Shown piece after piece: positions 24,844 through 32,618 of a DNA stretch of 64,000 nt. The notes beneath the pieces were generated by a model. The model was not told the DNA's origin, ran no database searches, and saw nothing but the letters and a program-made list of their open reading frames with translations. The translations under genes and the position numbers were made by a program. The stretch covers positions 310,001 to 374,000 of the IMG/VR virus record IMGVR_UViG_3300032288_004964; one strand, 5' to 3'. The stretch is from a virus. Numbering within the stretch: position 1 is the first letter of the stretch; each line of letters begins with the position of its first letter.

Positions 24844-24846
24844 ATT

Positions 24847-25138
24847 TTACATACTATCATATCCACCACCGGTGTCTCTTAACATCCTATCACCAACTTC
24901 TCTGTTAGTAAGAGTATCGCTATCCGTATCTAAGTAACACATAGTATCACAATAAGGATAATGATCCCAACTACCATCTTTTAATTGAACTATTATTTTA
25001 GGACTACTTAATAATTCTGAACCATTTGTAATTGTTTCACTTGGTTCCATAGATTGTGATTTCTTATACCACCAACCATTCTTTTCAGCAAATTGTTTAA
25101 ATAAATCAACATCAGAATCAAATCTTGTGTAAACTATC
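24847..25138 (-). pseudogene. C-terminal part of the frameshifted tagged gene
   Basis: Reading from about 25135, this frame gives VYTRFDSDVDLFKQFAEKNG and onward to GGGYDSM. It continues naturally from MD at the end of the upstream frame (GRAILWDATINGKAGKFMD), a pairing I associate with a phage family reading roughly G-R-A-x-x-W...M-D-R-V-Y-T. The shift corresponds to one extra or two missing bases in GATAGTTTAC; loss of AG from an AGAG repeat would explain it. Confidence 0.6.
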
Positions 25139-26080
25139 CATAAATTTACCTGCTTTACCATTAATAGTAGCATCCCAAAGAATTGCTCTACCTTTTATCT
25201 TATCAGATGTATATTTCTCACCGTCAATTTTTCCATCATCAGAATATAAAATTACTAATGAAACTTGTGGGTTATAACAATAGATATCAAAATATTCTGA
25301 TGTTTCTACATCAGCCATACAAGAGTTGTTTAATGTCCCACCACCTTTAACATAATTATCAATTTCATACCAATAAGCAATTTTCTTACCTTGAATAATA
25401 TCAAATTGTTTAAGAGCGTCTTTAGCAAAATCATAAGTTGCTTTATAAGTATTTGTAAAATCTTCAATGTCTTTATCAGTAAATGTTACTTTAGCTTTTG
25501 TTAGAATAGCTCTAACTAATCTACCTATTTTAATTGGGTTTCTTGATGTTGACCATATCTTAAAATCTTCAGTATCAGCTTCTTCAACTGCTACTTTATT
25601 AATAACACCAATTCTTGGATTAGTTGTTCCATATTCTTGGAACATAATATAGATATTACCGGATTGTCTACTAACTGTTTCTGCTAAAATAGTTCCAATA
25701 GTCCCTGTTTCAGGTGCCCAACATCCGTATTTTTCTTTATCATATCCAAGCCTTTCAAATATTTTATCATTTCTACTACTAGTTGTTAAATATTTACCTG
25801 ACTCGGTAACTTCCCAAGTTTGTGGTTTATCCTTTGTTAGTTCTTGAACTTTTCTATCAGGAGTAAAACTAACTGAATCTTTCTCATCTGTTATATCAAT
25901 GTAGTTTTGAACAATTCCATCAACATCTTTTGAATAAAGATCAAGTAACTCACTAGCCAATTTATTAGACTTCATTCTAGTTAAAAGGTTAATAAATTTT
26001 TTTGAATAAACTACCTTAGATTCTAAAAGAAGATCATAAACTACTTTTTCAGAAAGGTATTGGTTATATTTTAATATCAT
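25118..26080 (-). CDS. Tagged hypothetical protein, N-terminal 320 aa of a frameshifted gene
   Basis: Tag MILKYNQYLSEKVV with L-S-E at 9-11. The body includes WEVTESGKYLTTSSRN and GGGTLNNSCMADVETSEYFD, the latter typical of a widespread uncharacterised phage protein family. This frame ends at HKI*, but the neighbouring frame continues a plausible C-terminal 90 residues. The intact product would be about 415 aa. A late-type box lies upstream. Packaging is inferred from the tag. Confidence 0.75.
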   Translation of the reverse strand: MILKYNQYLSEKVVYDLLLESKVVYSKKFINLLTRMKSNKLASELLDLYSKDVDGIVQNYIDITDEKDSVSFTPDRKVQELTKDKPQTWEVTESGKYLTTSSRNDKIFERLGYDKEKYGCWAPETGTIGTILAETVSRQSGNIYIMFQEYGTTNPRIGVINKVAVEEADTEDFKIWSTSRNPIKIGRLVRAILTKAKVTFTDKDIEDFTNTYKATYDFAKDALKQFDIIQGKKIAYWYEIDNYVKGGGTLNNSCMADVETSEYFDIYCYNPQVSLVILYSDDGKIDGEKYTSDKIKGRAILWDATINGKAGKFMDSLHKI

Positions 26081-26101
26081 AATTAAATTTATTTTATTAA
26101 G

Positions 26102-26113
26102 GTATATATTAAA
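26102..26113 (-). promoter_or_regulatory. Late-type promoter box
   Basis: TTTAATATATAC on the minus strand, 21 nt before the ATG at 26080. Confidence 0.45.
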
Positions 26114-26169
26114 TTCACAAAATTCAAATATTAGTTTTTAATCTAATATATTTTATTAATATATAAATT

Positions 26170-26430
26170 ATGAAAAAAATTCTTATACGTGTTATGAAAA
26201 ATAAAATAGTTCAATTAATTAAAATACTTGGTGTAGGAATAAATGAATTGGTTATGGAAATCAATTTAGACTGTGGTTCTTTTGAATCTATTGAGTGGAA
26301 TAAAGATGAAGATAAGATATATTTACACATCTTTGAAGATGATGATGTGGATATCACATTTGACTTTGATGAGTTATCAGAGGAAGACCAATTAAAACTT
26401 TATCAAATATTAGCAATTTTTTATAATTAA
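26170..26430 (+). CDS. Small acidic protein, 86 aa
   Basis: Basic first helix (MKKILIRVMKNKIVQLIKIL), then a strongly acidic second half (WNKDEDKIYLHIFEDDDVDI). TTAATATATAAA lies 3-4 nt before the ATG. Ends EEDQLKLYQILAIFYN. Unknown function. Confidence 0.65.
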   Translation: MKKILIRVMKNKIVQLIKILGVGINELVMEINLDCGSFESIEWNKDEDKIYLHIFEDDDVDITFDFDELSEEDQLKLYQILAIFYN

Positions 26431-27506
26431 AGATTATTAATCATTTGAATCATTTCCTTTTGAGGAAATAAATTATTATTTAACCCATCTAATTGTATAG
26501 ACCATCTTCTTTTCAAGTAAGTAATTAACTTTCTTAAACTGTCTATTTGTTCATCTGTATATTTCTCCCAGAATTTAGATCCTTCAAATTCGTTATCTAA
26601 TTCAATAACTTCATCTTTAGATATTAATTGATGTGATTGATTATAATAGTTTCCATCTTCTCCAATTACTAATGGTCCAGAATTACAAACTTGAATAGAA
26701 ATAGTTTTTGAGTTTAATTCAATATCTTTGTTATTAAAACAATAAGCCCAATATCTATCATCAAAAGCTTTTAATATAATACCATTACAATCAACCTCAA
26801 TATCAAAAGATTTTCTACCTATCACAAAGTGATTAGCTTCTTTCAGACCGGTATTAAAGTTTTTAATAACTAAATCAGGTCTTGGTCCACTATTTGTATT
26901 GTGTAAGTAAATAGATTCTTTTCTTGTTTCTTCTTTATTATAAGACTCATCTGATAAAATATAATCATATATTCTAAAGTTATCTTCACCAATATAAGAT
27001 GGTATTCTAAATATTTTATCAATAGATTCTTTTTTTAGTCTTGCTTCTTCTTCTAATTGTTGAGCTATTCTTCTTTCCTCGAGAATTTTATTATTTATTT
27101 CTTCAGCTTTTAATCTTTTTTGTTCTAATAAAAGTCTTTTTCTTTCTTCTACTATTTTATTTTTTTCAAGTATCTTGGCTAAGTATTCTTTTTTTCTTTC
27201 CTCAATAATATTAGCTTTCTCTTGTTCAATTAAACTAAGCTCTTCTTGTTCTTTTTTAATTCTTTCTTTTTCGGATTCTTTTACTTTATTATTATAAAAT
27301 ACAATCTTCATCCAAGTCTTTGAATCAATAGTTCCATTAACATCAAGTCCTATCTCTTGTTGGAATTTATTAACAGCATCTAATGTTGTTTGACCAAAAG
27401 AACCAGTAATTCTATCTGTAAAAAATCCAGACTCTTTTAAGTTTACTTGAATAAAACTAACATCAGTTCCTTTCATATTGGGTGATAATACTCTTTTAAA
27501 TTCCAT
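26427..27506 (-). CDS. Peptidoglycan-binding protein with amidase_2-like domain
   Basis: 359 aa. Residues 1-70 form a PG_binding_1 domain (NMKGTDVSFIQVNLKESGFF, then FGQTTLDAVNKFQQEIGLDV). A charged coiled coil spans about 75-150. The C-terminal domain looks like an N-acetylmuramoyl-L-alanine amidase: IYLHNTNSG (first zinc His), ANHFVIGRK, KTISIQVCNSGPL and YTDEQIDSLRKLITYL. The usual last H-x-x-x-x-x-x-K-x-D-P-G zinc region is not evident, so catalysis is uncertain. Could be an endolysin or a cell-wall-binding tail component. Confidence 0.7.
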   Translation of the reverse strand: MEFKRVLSPNMKGTDVSFIQVNLKESGFFTDRITGSFGQTTLDAVNKFQQEIGLDVNGTIDSKTWMKIVFYNNKVKESEKERIKKEQEELSLIEQEKANIIEERKKEYLAKILEKNKIVEERKRLLLEQKRLKAEEINNKILEERRIAQQLEEEARLKKESIDKIFRIPSYIGEDNFRIYDYILSDESYNKEETRKESIYLHNTNSGPRPDLVIKNFNTGLKEANHFVIGRKSFDIEVDCNGIILKAFDDRYWAYCFNNKDIELNSKTISIQVCNSGPLVIGEDGNYYNQSHQLISKDEVIELDNEFEGSKFWEKYTDEQIDSLRKLITYLKRRWSIQLDGLNNNLFPQKEMIQMINNL

Positions 27507-28023
27507 CTTTATTTTCTTTATTTATTGCATATCTCATAGAATTCTGCTTATCTAAATAAGCTTTTATATCAGCATATGTTACTTGTCCTGGGTTATTAGT
27601 AAGCTTATCAGCATTACCAACTGGTTTAGGCTCAGCCTTTTTAATTTCAGCTTCTTTTAATCTCTCTGAGTATTCTGTTTCTATCTTCTTAATAATGTGA
27701 CCAATAAAAAAATCAACTCCTTTTTCTTCAATCATCTTTTTATCAAAGTCAAAAACAAATTCTTCTTCATTGTAATAAACAGCCATAACATCTTCTTTGA
27801 TATAATGGTCTAAATAGAATTTAATATCACCAATATTACCTTGTCCAAAAATAGTTGTTTTGTAAGAAGTGTTGTAGAAGTTGGCAAAACTATCTTTATC
27901 ATTTAATATTCTATTGCCATTTTTATCAACGGTATTTACTATACCAAGATTAATCTTGAAATATCTAGATCTTCTCTTGAATTCGTTAATAATTTTAAAA
28001 TTTGTTACAATGTTATAAGCCAT
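27496..28023 (-). CDS. Hypothetical protein, probably virion-associated, 175 aa
   Basis: Begins MAYNIVTNFKIINEFKRRSR, overlaps the amidase-like gene by 11 nt. Middle part with GQGNIGDIKFYLDHYIKED; lysine/glutamate-rich C-terminal linker. Its coupling to the peptidoglycan-binding gene suggests a shared role in cell entry or lysis. No family recognised. Confidence 0.75.
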   Translation of the reverse strand: MAYNIVTNFKIINEFKRRSRYFKINLGIVNTVDKNGNRILNDKDSFANFYNTSYKTTIFGQGNIGDIKFYLDHYIKEDVMAVYYNEEEFVFDFDKKMIEEKGVDFFIGHIIKKIETEYSERLKEAEIKKAEPKPVGNADKLTNNPGQVTYADIKAYLDKQNSMRYAINKENKDGI

Positions 28024-28053
28024 AAACTATTTATTAAAAAAATAGTTCTTCAT

Positions 28054-28608
28054 TTAGGTTTCTATTTCAAATTCTTCATTATCTTCACCAAGCTCATCAT
28101 CTAATTCAATTTTTAGATTAACTAAAAACTCTTCATTGATATCCTTAATATCAACAGTTTTTCTGATTGGTGGTCCAATGATTTCAACTTTGTCTAAATC
28201 ATACTTTTTGAACTTTATTGTACATTTTTCAATGTCCTTAAATGAAAAATCAACATTTGGATCTTTAGGCATTCCATCTTTAATATCAATTGTAAATATC
28301 AAACAATAAGCTGCCATGTCATCTGTAAACCAAACTGTATAAGAATCATACATTCTAGAGTATTTAGAAATTTCAGAACTTTCTAATCTAACTCCTAAGT
28401 CTCTAAAGCTTACTTTATTTTCTTTAGATTCTTCTTTAGCTTGTTTAATAGACTTTGGTTTAGATTCTTTTGACTCTTCACTCTCTGGTTGATCTTCAAA
28501 CATCTTATCAATCTTTCTCTTAATAAAACCTAAGGCATCTGATATGTATTCTTCAGGAGTGTCATTCAATTCTTCATTGATAAAATCTATAAACTTTCTA
28601 ATTTTCAT
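28054..28608 (-). CDS. Tagged hypothetical protein, 184 aa
   Basis: N-terminus MKIRKFIDFINEELND is among the best matches to the T4 capsid-targeting sequence, with I-N-E at 10-12. A charged linker EESKESKPKSIKQAKEESKE follows near residue 43, then a beta-rich domain of about 110 residues. Late-type box 3 nt upstream of the ATG. Packaged protein inferred. Confidence 0.78.
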   Translation of the reverse strand: MKIRKFIDFINEELNDTPEEYISDALGFIKRKIDKMFEDQPESEESKESKPKSIKQAKEESKENKVSFRDLGVRLESSEISKYSRMYDSYTVWFTDDMAAYCLIFTIDIKDGMPKDPNVDFSFKDIEKCTIKFKKYDLDKVEIIGPPIRKTVDIKDINEEFLVNLKIELDDELGEDNEEFEIET

Positions 28609-28611
28609 ATT

Positions 28612-28623
28612 GTATATATTAAA
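28612..28623 (-). promoter_or_regulatory. Late-type promoter box
   Basis: TTTAATATATAC on the minus strand, 3 nt before the ATG at 28608. Confidence 0.5.
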
Positions 28624-28661
28624 TAATTATTCTTATTTATTAATTTGTTGTTAATTTTTAG

Positions 28662-28669
28662 TATATTTG
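28662..28669 (+). promoter_or_regulatory. TATATTTG box, leaderless type
   Basis: TATATTTG, then 4 nt, then the ATG at 28674. A TTTG about 20 nt upstream is a plausible -33 element. Confidence 0.65.
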
Positions 28670-28673
28670 TAGT

Positions 28674-29600
28674 ATGGGTAATATAGGATATTGTTGTATT
28701 AATATCTCTCTAAATGAGGGTAAGAGTAAGAAAGAACAAATAACTGTCAATAGAGGAATGACTAAGAAAACATTTGAGACCAAAGGTCTTGGATATGTAT
28801 CTGAATTAGCAGTACAGAATATTAATGATCTTGAGAAAATACTTCAATGGAATTTTAGAAACAATATTCTTGTTTATAGAATGTCAAGTGACATGTTCCC
28901 ATGTATTGGCTTCTATAAATTGGAAGATTTGCCAAACTTTAAGCTTATATCTAATAAATTAAAATTAATAGGCGATTACTCAAAATCCAAAGGAATGAGA
29001 CTTTCCTTTCACCCAACTCACTTCTGTATTCCAGCTAGTGAAAACCCAATTGTTGTAAAAAATGCTATTGATGAATTAGATAAACATGCTCAAATAATGG
29101 ATATAATGGGGTTAGACCAGACACATTATTACCCAATTAATATACATGTTAACACAACTAAACCAACAAGAGAAGAAGCCGCTGAGAGATTTTGCCTTCA
29201 ATTTTATAATCTAAGTGAATCTTGTCAAAAAAGATTAGTAGTTGAAAATGATGATGGTCCAAATCAATATTCAACTAAAATTTTATATGATTTGATTTAT
29301 AAAAAAATAGGAATTCCGATTACACATGATTTTCACCATCATAATTACGGACCTCAGGATATCTCACAAGAAGAAGCAATTAGACTTGCTTGTTCTACCT
29401 GGGGTGATATAACACCAATGACTCATATGAGTTCACCAAAAACATTAGAAGATAACTCAGGAAAACAAACAGCACATGCAGATTACATTTATGAGGAAAT
29501 TAAAACATTTGGTCTTGACTTTGATACAGAGATTGAGGCGAAAGCTAAAGACCTCGCAGTTATTAGATACAGAAATCAATTTAAAGTTCTTAAAGGGTGA
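28674..29600 (+). CDS. uvsE: UV damage endonuclease (UvdE family)
   Basis: 308 aa TIM-barrel nuclease that nicks DNA 5' to UV lesions. Family words: MGNIGYCCINISL start, GMRLSFHPTHFCIPASE near residue 105, NIHVNTTKPTREEAAERF, RLVVENDDG, ITHDFHHHNYG and PMTHMSSPK, carrying the metal-binding His, Glu and Asp residues. Leaderless-type promoter suggests early expression. It provides light-independent repair for phage DNA. Confidence 0.93.
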   Translation: MGNIGYCCINISLNEGKSKKEQITVNRGMTKKTFETKGLGYVSELAVQNINDLEKILQWNFRNNILVYRMSSDMFPCIGFYKLEDLPNFKLISNKLKLIGDYSKSKGMRLSFHPTHFCIPASENPIVVKNAIDELDKHAQIMDIMGLDQTHYYPINIHVNTTKPTREEAAERFCLQFYNLSESCQKRLVVENDDGPNQYSTKILYDLIYKKIGIPITHDFHHHNYGPQDISQEEAIRLACSTWGDITPMTHMSSPKTLEDNSGKQTAHADYIYEEIKTFGLDFDTEIEAKAKDLAVIRYRNQFKVLKG

Positions 29601-29826
29601 TCATGTCTTAATAAGACACTATACACATAAAAGAATAGAAGGTAAGATTGTTAAGATAACTTATAGTAAATGTAAATCTAATTCTAAATATTTTATACTA
29701 TATAGGGTTGAATTTATAAGTGGTCCACAAGATGAAATTATTAAGTATGACTTTTCTGACTTTGAATTAGAACATATAGATAAAGATAAAGAAAGAGATT
29801 GGAAATTAAATCAAATATTGAAATAA
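29533..29826 (+). CDS. Small protein with tail motif, start uncertain
   Basis: The convincing part begins about 29578 with LKFLKGDHVLIRHYTHKRIE, an SH3/KOW-like strand pattern, and ends KERDWKLNQILK, an excellent tail-motif copy. No ATG lies near the domain start; I give an in-frame TTG at 29533 inside uvsE. Other options are the ATG at 29476, or a +1 shift from the end of uvsE, whose last residues QFKVLKG occupy the same bases. Function unknown. Confidence 0.55.
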   Translation: MRRKLKTSQLLDTEINLKFLKGDHVLIRHYTHKRIEGKIVKITYSKCKSNSKYFILYRVEFISGPQDEIIKYDFSDFELEHIDKDKERDWKLNQILK

Positions 29827-29831
29827 ATTGA

Positions 29832-30473
29832 TTACTGTTTAAGCACACTTAGACCTGGATTTTCTCTCAGAGCATTCTCTACAGCATTGTCTACACTATT
29901 CTGGTCGCGATGTATTACTATATCATATTGTGAGCTTACAAGTTTCTTGGTATCTTCTATAACACTTGATACATTTGTAGCGGGTTCAGAAGATGTGACT
30001 TCATCCTTTCCTGAATATTCTTTAGTAGTCCATCCTTTTCCATCTGCCTTACTCACTAAAATCTTATCTGGTATATTATCATAATCATGTTTTGTAATAT
30101 GTAGGACGCCTTTGTATTTTAAATCCAACTGATTTCCGTACATCTTATCTTCATCATATAAAGCAGTTCCCGATACTGGTCTTCCATCTTTTCCCTTTCT
30201 AGGACACGCCGCATAGAATGCGTTTGGTCTGTGTGGTGTAGCAAAAGCTATTCCTTTCTCGATATCATATATCTCATGTCCTTCAGGGGTAGAGTCTCCG
30301 ACATTTTGACCTGGTCTAAGTGGGGATGTACCTTGGATCTTACCACCCGTTCCTATAAGTGAGTAGTCACTTCTCTTCCATAAGTCGCCTTTCCTATCTA
30401 TAGGATCTATTCTATATACATAATTGGGATAGTTGATACTCTCAAATATTCTGAATGATTTTATATGTTTCAT
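29832..30473 (-). CDS. Tagged protein of foreign-looking composition, 213 aa
   Basis: Tag MKHIKSFRIFES (I-F-E at 9-11). The body is unlike the other tagged proteins: glycine/proline-rich, with YVYRIDPIDRKGDLWKRSDY and IAFATPHRPNAFYAACPR. The DNA is clearly richer in G and C (CG-containing codons) than its neighbours, suggesting recent acquisition. An R after a beta strand, as in YVYRID, is also seen in ADP-ribosyltransferases, but the remaining motifs are not clear, so I do not assign a function. Confidence 0.7.
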   Translation of the reverse strand: MKHIKSFRIFESINYPNYVYRIDPIDRKGDLWKRSDYSLIGTGGKIQGTSPLRPGQNVGDSTPEGHEIYDIEKGIAFATPHRPNAFYAACPRKGKDGRPVSGTALYDEDKMYGNQLDLKYKGVLHITKHDYDNIPDKILVSKADGKGWTTKEYSGKDEVTSSEPATNVSSVIEDTKKLVSSQYDIVIHRDQNSVDNAVENALRENPGLSVLKQ

Positions 30474-30477
30474 ATTA

Positions 30478-30489
30478 GTATATATTAAA
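30478..30489 (-). promoter_or_regulatory. Late-type promoter box
   Basis: TTTAATATATAC on the minus strand, 4 nt before the ATG at 30473. Confidence 0.5.
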
Positions 30490-30504
30490 AATATAAATTA
30501 AAAC

Positions 30505-30515
30505 TTAATATATAC
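30505..30515 (+). promoter_or_regulatory. Late-type promoter box
   Basis: TTAATATATAC, 3 nt before the ATG at 30519. Back-to-back with the box at 30478, so both tagged genes are divergently transcribed. Confidence 0.5.
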
Positions 30516-30518
30516 TTT

Positions 30519-30881
30519 ATGAGAAAAATGAGTCAATTAATAAAGGAAAGTGCAGAGTATGTAGGAGTTGGTTGTCAAAGTCTTAACTCTGAGTTAATAT
30601 TCCTAACAGAAGGTGGCCATCAAGTAGGAAGTCTTGTAATTATCTACAATGAAAATACCGCTTCTATTTTTTCAGTAGAAGTTCTAAATAAACATAGAGG
30701 AAAAGGATATGGTAAGAAATTAGTAGTTGAGGCTATTAACAGAGCTAAGTCTAAAGGATCATTGTCATTAGAGTTAAACACTGAAACTGATAACACAGTT
30801 GCTAATAATCTTTATAAATCATTAGGATTTGAACTAAATGGATTAAAAGATGATTTTAATAATTATAGAAAAATATTATAA
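30519..30881 (+). CDS. Tagged GNAT-family N-acetyltransferase, 120 aa
   Basis: Acetyl-CoA binding motif NKHRGKGYGKKLVVEAI (R60-x-x-G-x-G) and the terminal NTVANNLYKSLGFELNG pattern are typical of GNAT enzymes. The N-terminus MRKMSQLIKES fits the packaging tag, with I-K-E at 8-10. It is compact, about 25 residues shorter than a typical GNAT. Target unknown: a host protein, tRNA or antibiotic-like small molecule are all possible. Delivery from the virion is inferred. Confidence 0.8.
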   Translation: MRKMSQLIKESAEYVGVGCQSLNSELIFLTEGGHQVGSLVIIYNENTASIFSVEVLNKHRGKGYGKKLVVEAINRAKSKGSLSLELNTETDNTVANNLYKSLGFELNGLKDDFNNYRKIL

Positions 30882-30887
30882 ATAAAA

Positions 30888-30911
30888 AGAGAGTCAAATG
30901 ACTCTCTTTTT
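30888..30911. terminator. Bidirectional terminator
   Basis: AGAGAGTC (30888-30895) and GACTCTCT (30900-30907), loop AAAT, with A and T runs. Confidence 0.88.
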
Positions 30912-31382
30912 TTATTTACTTTTAGAAATTTCTTTTTCTTTTCTTTCCTTTTCTAATTCTTCTGGATGAAGTAATCCTCTACCATATATTTTGAATCTTT
31001 CATTATATCTTGTTTTAACTCTATCTGAAATAGGTATTGGAGAACCTTCTTCATCTAGCTTAACAAATACCATTTTTGTTGAGCAAACTATTTCTTGTTT
31101 ACCTGTGTGAACATTATGTTTTCTTGCTTCAAGATTAATAGTTACTGATGTGTTTCCAAATTTCTCAACTGAGGCATAAATCTTAATAAGATTTCCAACC
31201 TTAACGGGATTTTGAAAAACTACTTCTTCAATTTTCTTTGTTACCATTTTAGCTGAATCACATATCTGACAAGAATAAGCTGCTGCTGCCTCATCTAAAA
31301 AGGCCATCATTGATCCACCAAATAAATTTCCATGTACACCTAGGTCTAAGGCCATACATATTTTTGTTGTTACTAATTCCAT
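30912..31382 (-). CDS. Acyl-CoA thioesterase, hotdog fold
   Basis: 156 aa. GVHGNLFGGSMMAFLDEAAAAYS with the catalytic-type Asp/Glu, FQNPVKVGNLIKIYASVEK and CSTKMVFVKLD match the YciA/BFIT-type acyl-CoA thioesterases that release fatty acids from CoA. The C-terminus is a lysine/glutamate tail. A metabolic gene taken from a host; with PlsY (56069) it points to interference with host lipid synthesis. Confidence 0.85.
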   Translation of the reverse strand: MELVTTKICMALDLGVHGNLFGGSMMAFLDEAAAAYSCQICDSAKMVTKKIEEVVFQNPVKVGNLIKIYASVEKFGNTSVTINLEARKHNVHTGKQEIVCSTKMVFVKLDEEGSPIPISDRVKTRYNERFKIYGRGLLHPEELEKERKEKEISKSK

Positions 31383-31384
31383 AA

Positions 31385-31888
31385 TTATTTTAATATTTCT
31401 TCTATTTTCATATCTCTTTCTTCATACTTTTCAGTTATATCTGCTAATCTAACTGTATATTTTGAAGTCATTGTTTCTAAGTTTACAAACTTAGTAATTG
31501 AAAACATTACAAGTTTTCTAAATTTCTTTTCATTGAAAAAATTATCTAATTCATCATCACTATTAAAGTCAAAGTTACTAACCCTATAAGCCTTTGATAC
31601 AAGATTACTACCTTCTATTTTAAAGATATTAAAAGATATTAGTGTTGATATAAATGATATTTTCTGCCAATGTTTATCTAAAAATGTTCCTAACCAAAGA
31701 GTTGGATCAACTGTAGCAACTCTAACATTAGTGTTCTCATGTCCCATTCTTTTGCTATTATCTAAAAGAAGTTTTAGACCTTCCATATTATACTCTGAAA
31801 ATGGATAAATTGATATACTTTTTGGATCAAGACTAATCTGTGGATCACTAGCTGACCAAATATTATGTTTTAATAGTTCCTCAAACAT
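31385..31888 (-). CDS. Hypothetical protein with tail motif, 167 aa
   Basis: MFEELLKHNIWSASDPQISL start; DPTLWLGTFLDKHWQKISFI in the middle. Ends KYEERDMKIEEILK, one of the best tail-motif copies. Overlaps the dCMP deaminase stop by one base. Function unknown. Confidence 0.78.
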   Translation of the reverse strand: MFEELLKHNIWSASDPQISLDPKSISIYPFSEYNMEGLKLLLDNSKRMGHENTNVRVATVDPTLWLGTFLDKHWQKISFISTLISFNIFKIEGSNLVSKAYRVSNFDFNSDDELDNFFNEKKFRKLVMFSITKFVNLETMTSKYTVRLADITEKYEERDMKIEEILK

Positions 31889-32301
31889 TATAAATCATAT
31901 TTTTTTATTTCTATCCCAGCTTCTTTTAAGAAGTCTAAACCTGATGTATCTTTATAGTTTTCAAGATAAACTAACCTTTTTATTCCAGATTGTAGTATAA
32001 GTTTAGAACATTCTTTACAAGGTGAATGTGTTTGATATAAAGTACCACCTTCACAGGAATGTCCGTGTTTAGCACATTTTAAAATAGCGTTAGCTTCTCC
32101 GTGTATAACATACCAATTAGTATCACCATCACCATTTTCACAAGAGTTATCAAATCCGGTTGGTGTGCCATTATATCCATCGGATATAATCATGCCGTTT
32201 TTAACTATTAAAGCACCTACTTGTTTTCTGGTGCAATGTGATAGTTTAGCCCACTCTGTAGCCATTTTAAGATAAACTATATCATACTTCTCTTGTTTCA
32301 T
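31888..32301 (-). CDS. Deoxycytidylate (dCMP) deaminase
   Basis: Converts dCMP to dUMP for dTTP synthesis. Zinc motifs VIHGEANAILKCAKHG (His, catalytic Glu) and HSPCKECSKLILQSG (two Cys) are intact; CTRKQVGALIVK and DGYNGTPTGFDNSCE are also typical. 137 aa, ComE/T4 cd type. Works with NrdB and adenylate kinase in nucleotide supply. Confidence 0.95.
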   Translation of the reverse strand: MKQEKYDIVYLKMATEWAKLSHCTRKQVGALIVKNGMIISDGYNGTPTGFDNSCENGDGDTNWYVIHGEANAILKCAKHGHSCEGGTLYQTHSPCKECSKLILQSGIKRLVYLENYKDTSGLDFLKEAGIEIKKYDL

Positions 32302-32440
32302 CTGGGAACATTTTTTTTATTTTTTCTTTTCTTATATCTTGTTTTTCTAACCCAATCATTTTCATAATCCAATCTGTTGAAAAGTATTTTTTACTGTATA
32401 TACTTAACATATCTTTTATTAAATCTAATCTACTTTTCAT
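32282..32440 (-). CDS. Mini-gene with tail motif, 52 aa
   Basis: MKSRLDLIKDMLSIYSKKYF start; ends QDIRKEKIKKMFPDETREV. The piece IRKEKIKxxFPDE is almost identical at the ends of the two next genes. Overlaps the dCMP deaminase start by 20 nt. The first 35 residues resemble nothing I know. Confidence 0.65.
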   Translation of the reverse strand: MKSRLDLIKDMLSIYSKKYFSTDWIMKMIGLEKQDIRKEKIKKMFPDETREV

Positions 32441-32618
32441 CAAATATTCTTTTTATTTTATTCTTTCTAATATTGGTCCTATATTTTCTAATAGCTCCTA
32501 TAAAAGCAGATTGTGGATATATTCTACCATTATTGTGTGTATTATCAAATGTTTGTAGAATACCTTTTAAGACAATTACCTTTTCATTAATATTAACTAA
32601 TTTATCTTCTTCACTCAT
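32430..32618 (-). CDS. Mini-gene: prohead-protease-like fragment plus tail motif, 62 aa
   Basis: VIVLKGILQTFDNTHNNGRI followed by YPQSAFIGAIRKY resembles the N-terminal segment of phage prohead proteases (pattern N-x-N-G-R-x-Y-P). It stops before any catalytic part and ends NIRKNKIKRIFDEK. Could be a duplicated fragment, a regulator, or chance resemblance. Overlaps both neighbours. Confidence 0.65.
   Translation of the reverse strand: MSEEDKLVNINEKVIVLKGILQTFDNTHNNGRIYPQSAFIGAIRKYRTNIRKNKIKRIFDEK

Noticed and set aside
24847-25173. The short frame after dnaK as an independent gene
   Set aside because: Its sequence continues the domain of the upstream tagged gene and its first residues are out-of-frame noise; a frameshift explains it better.
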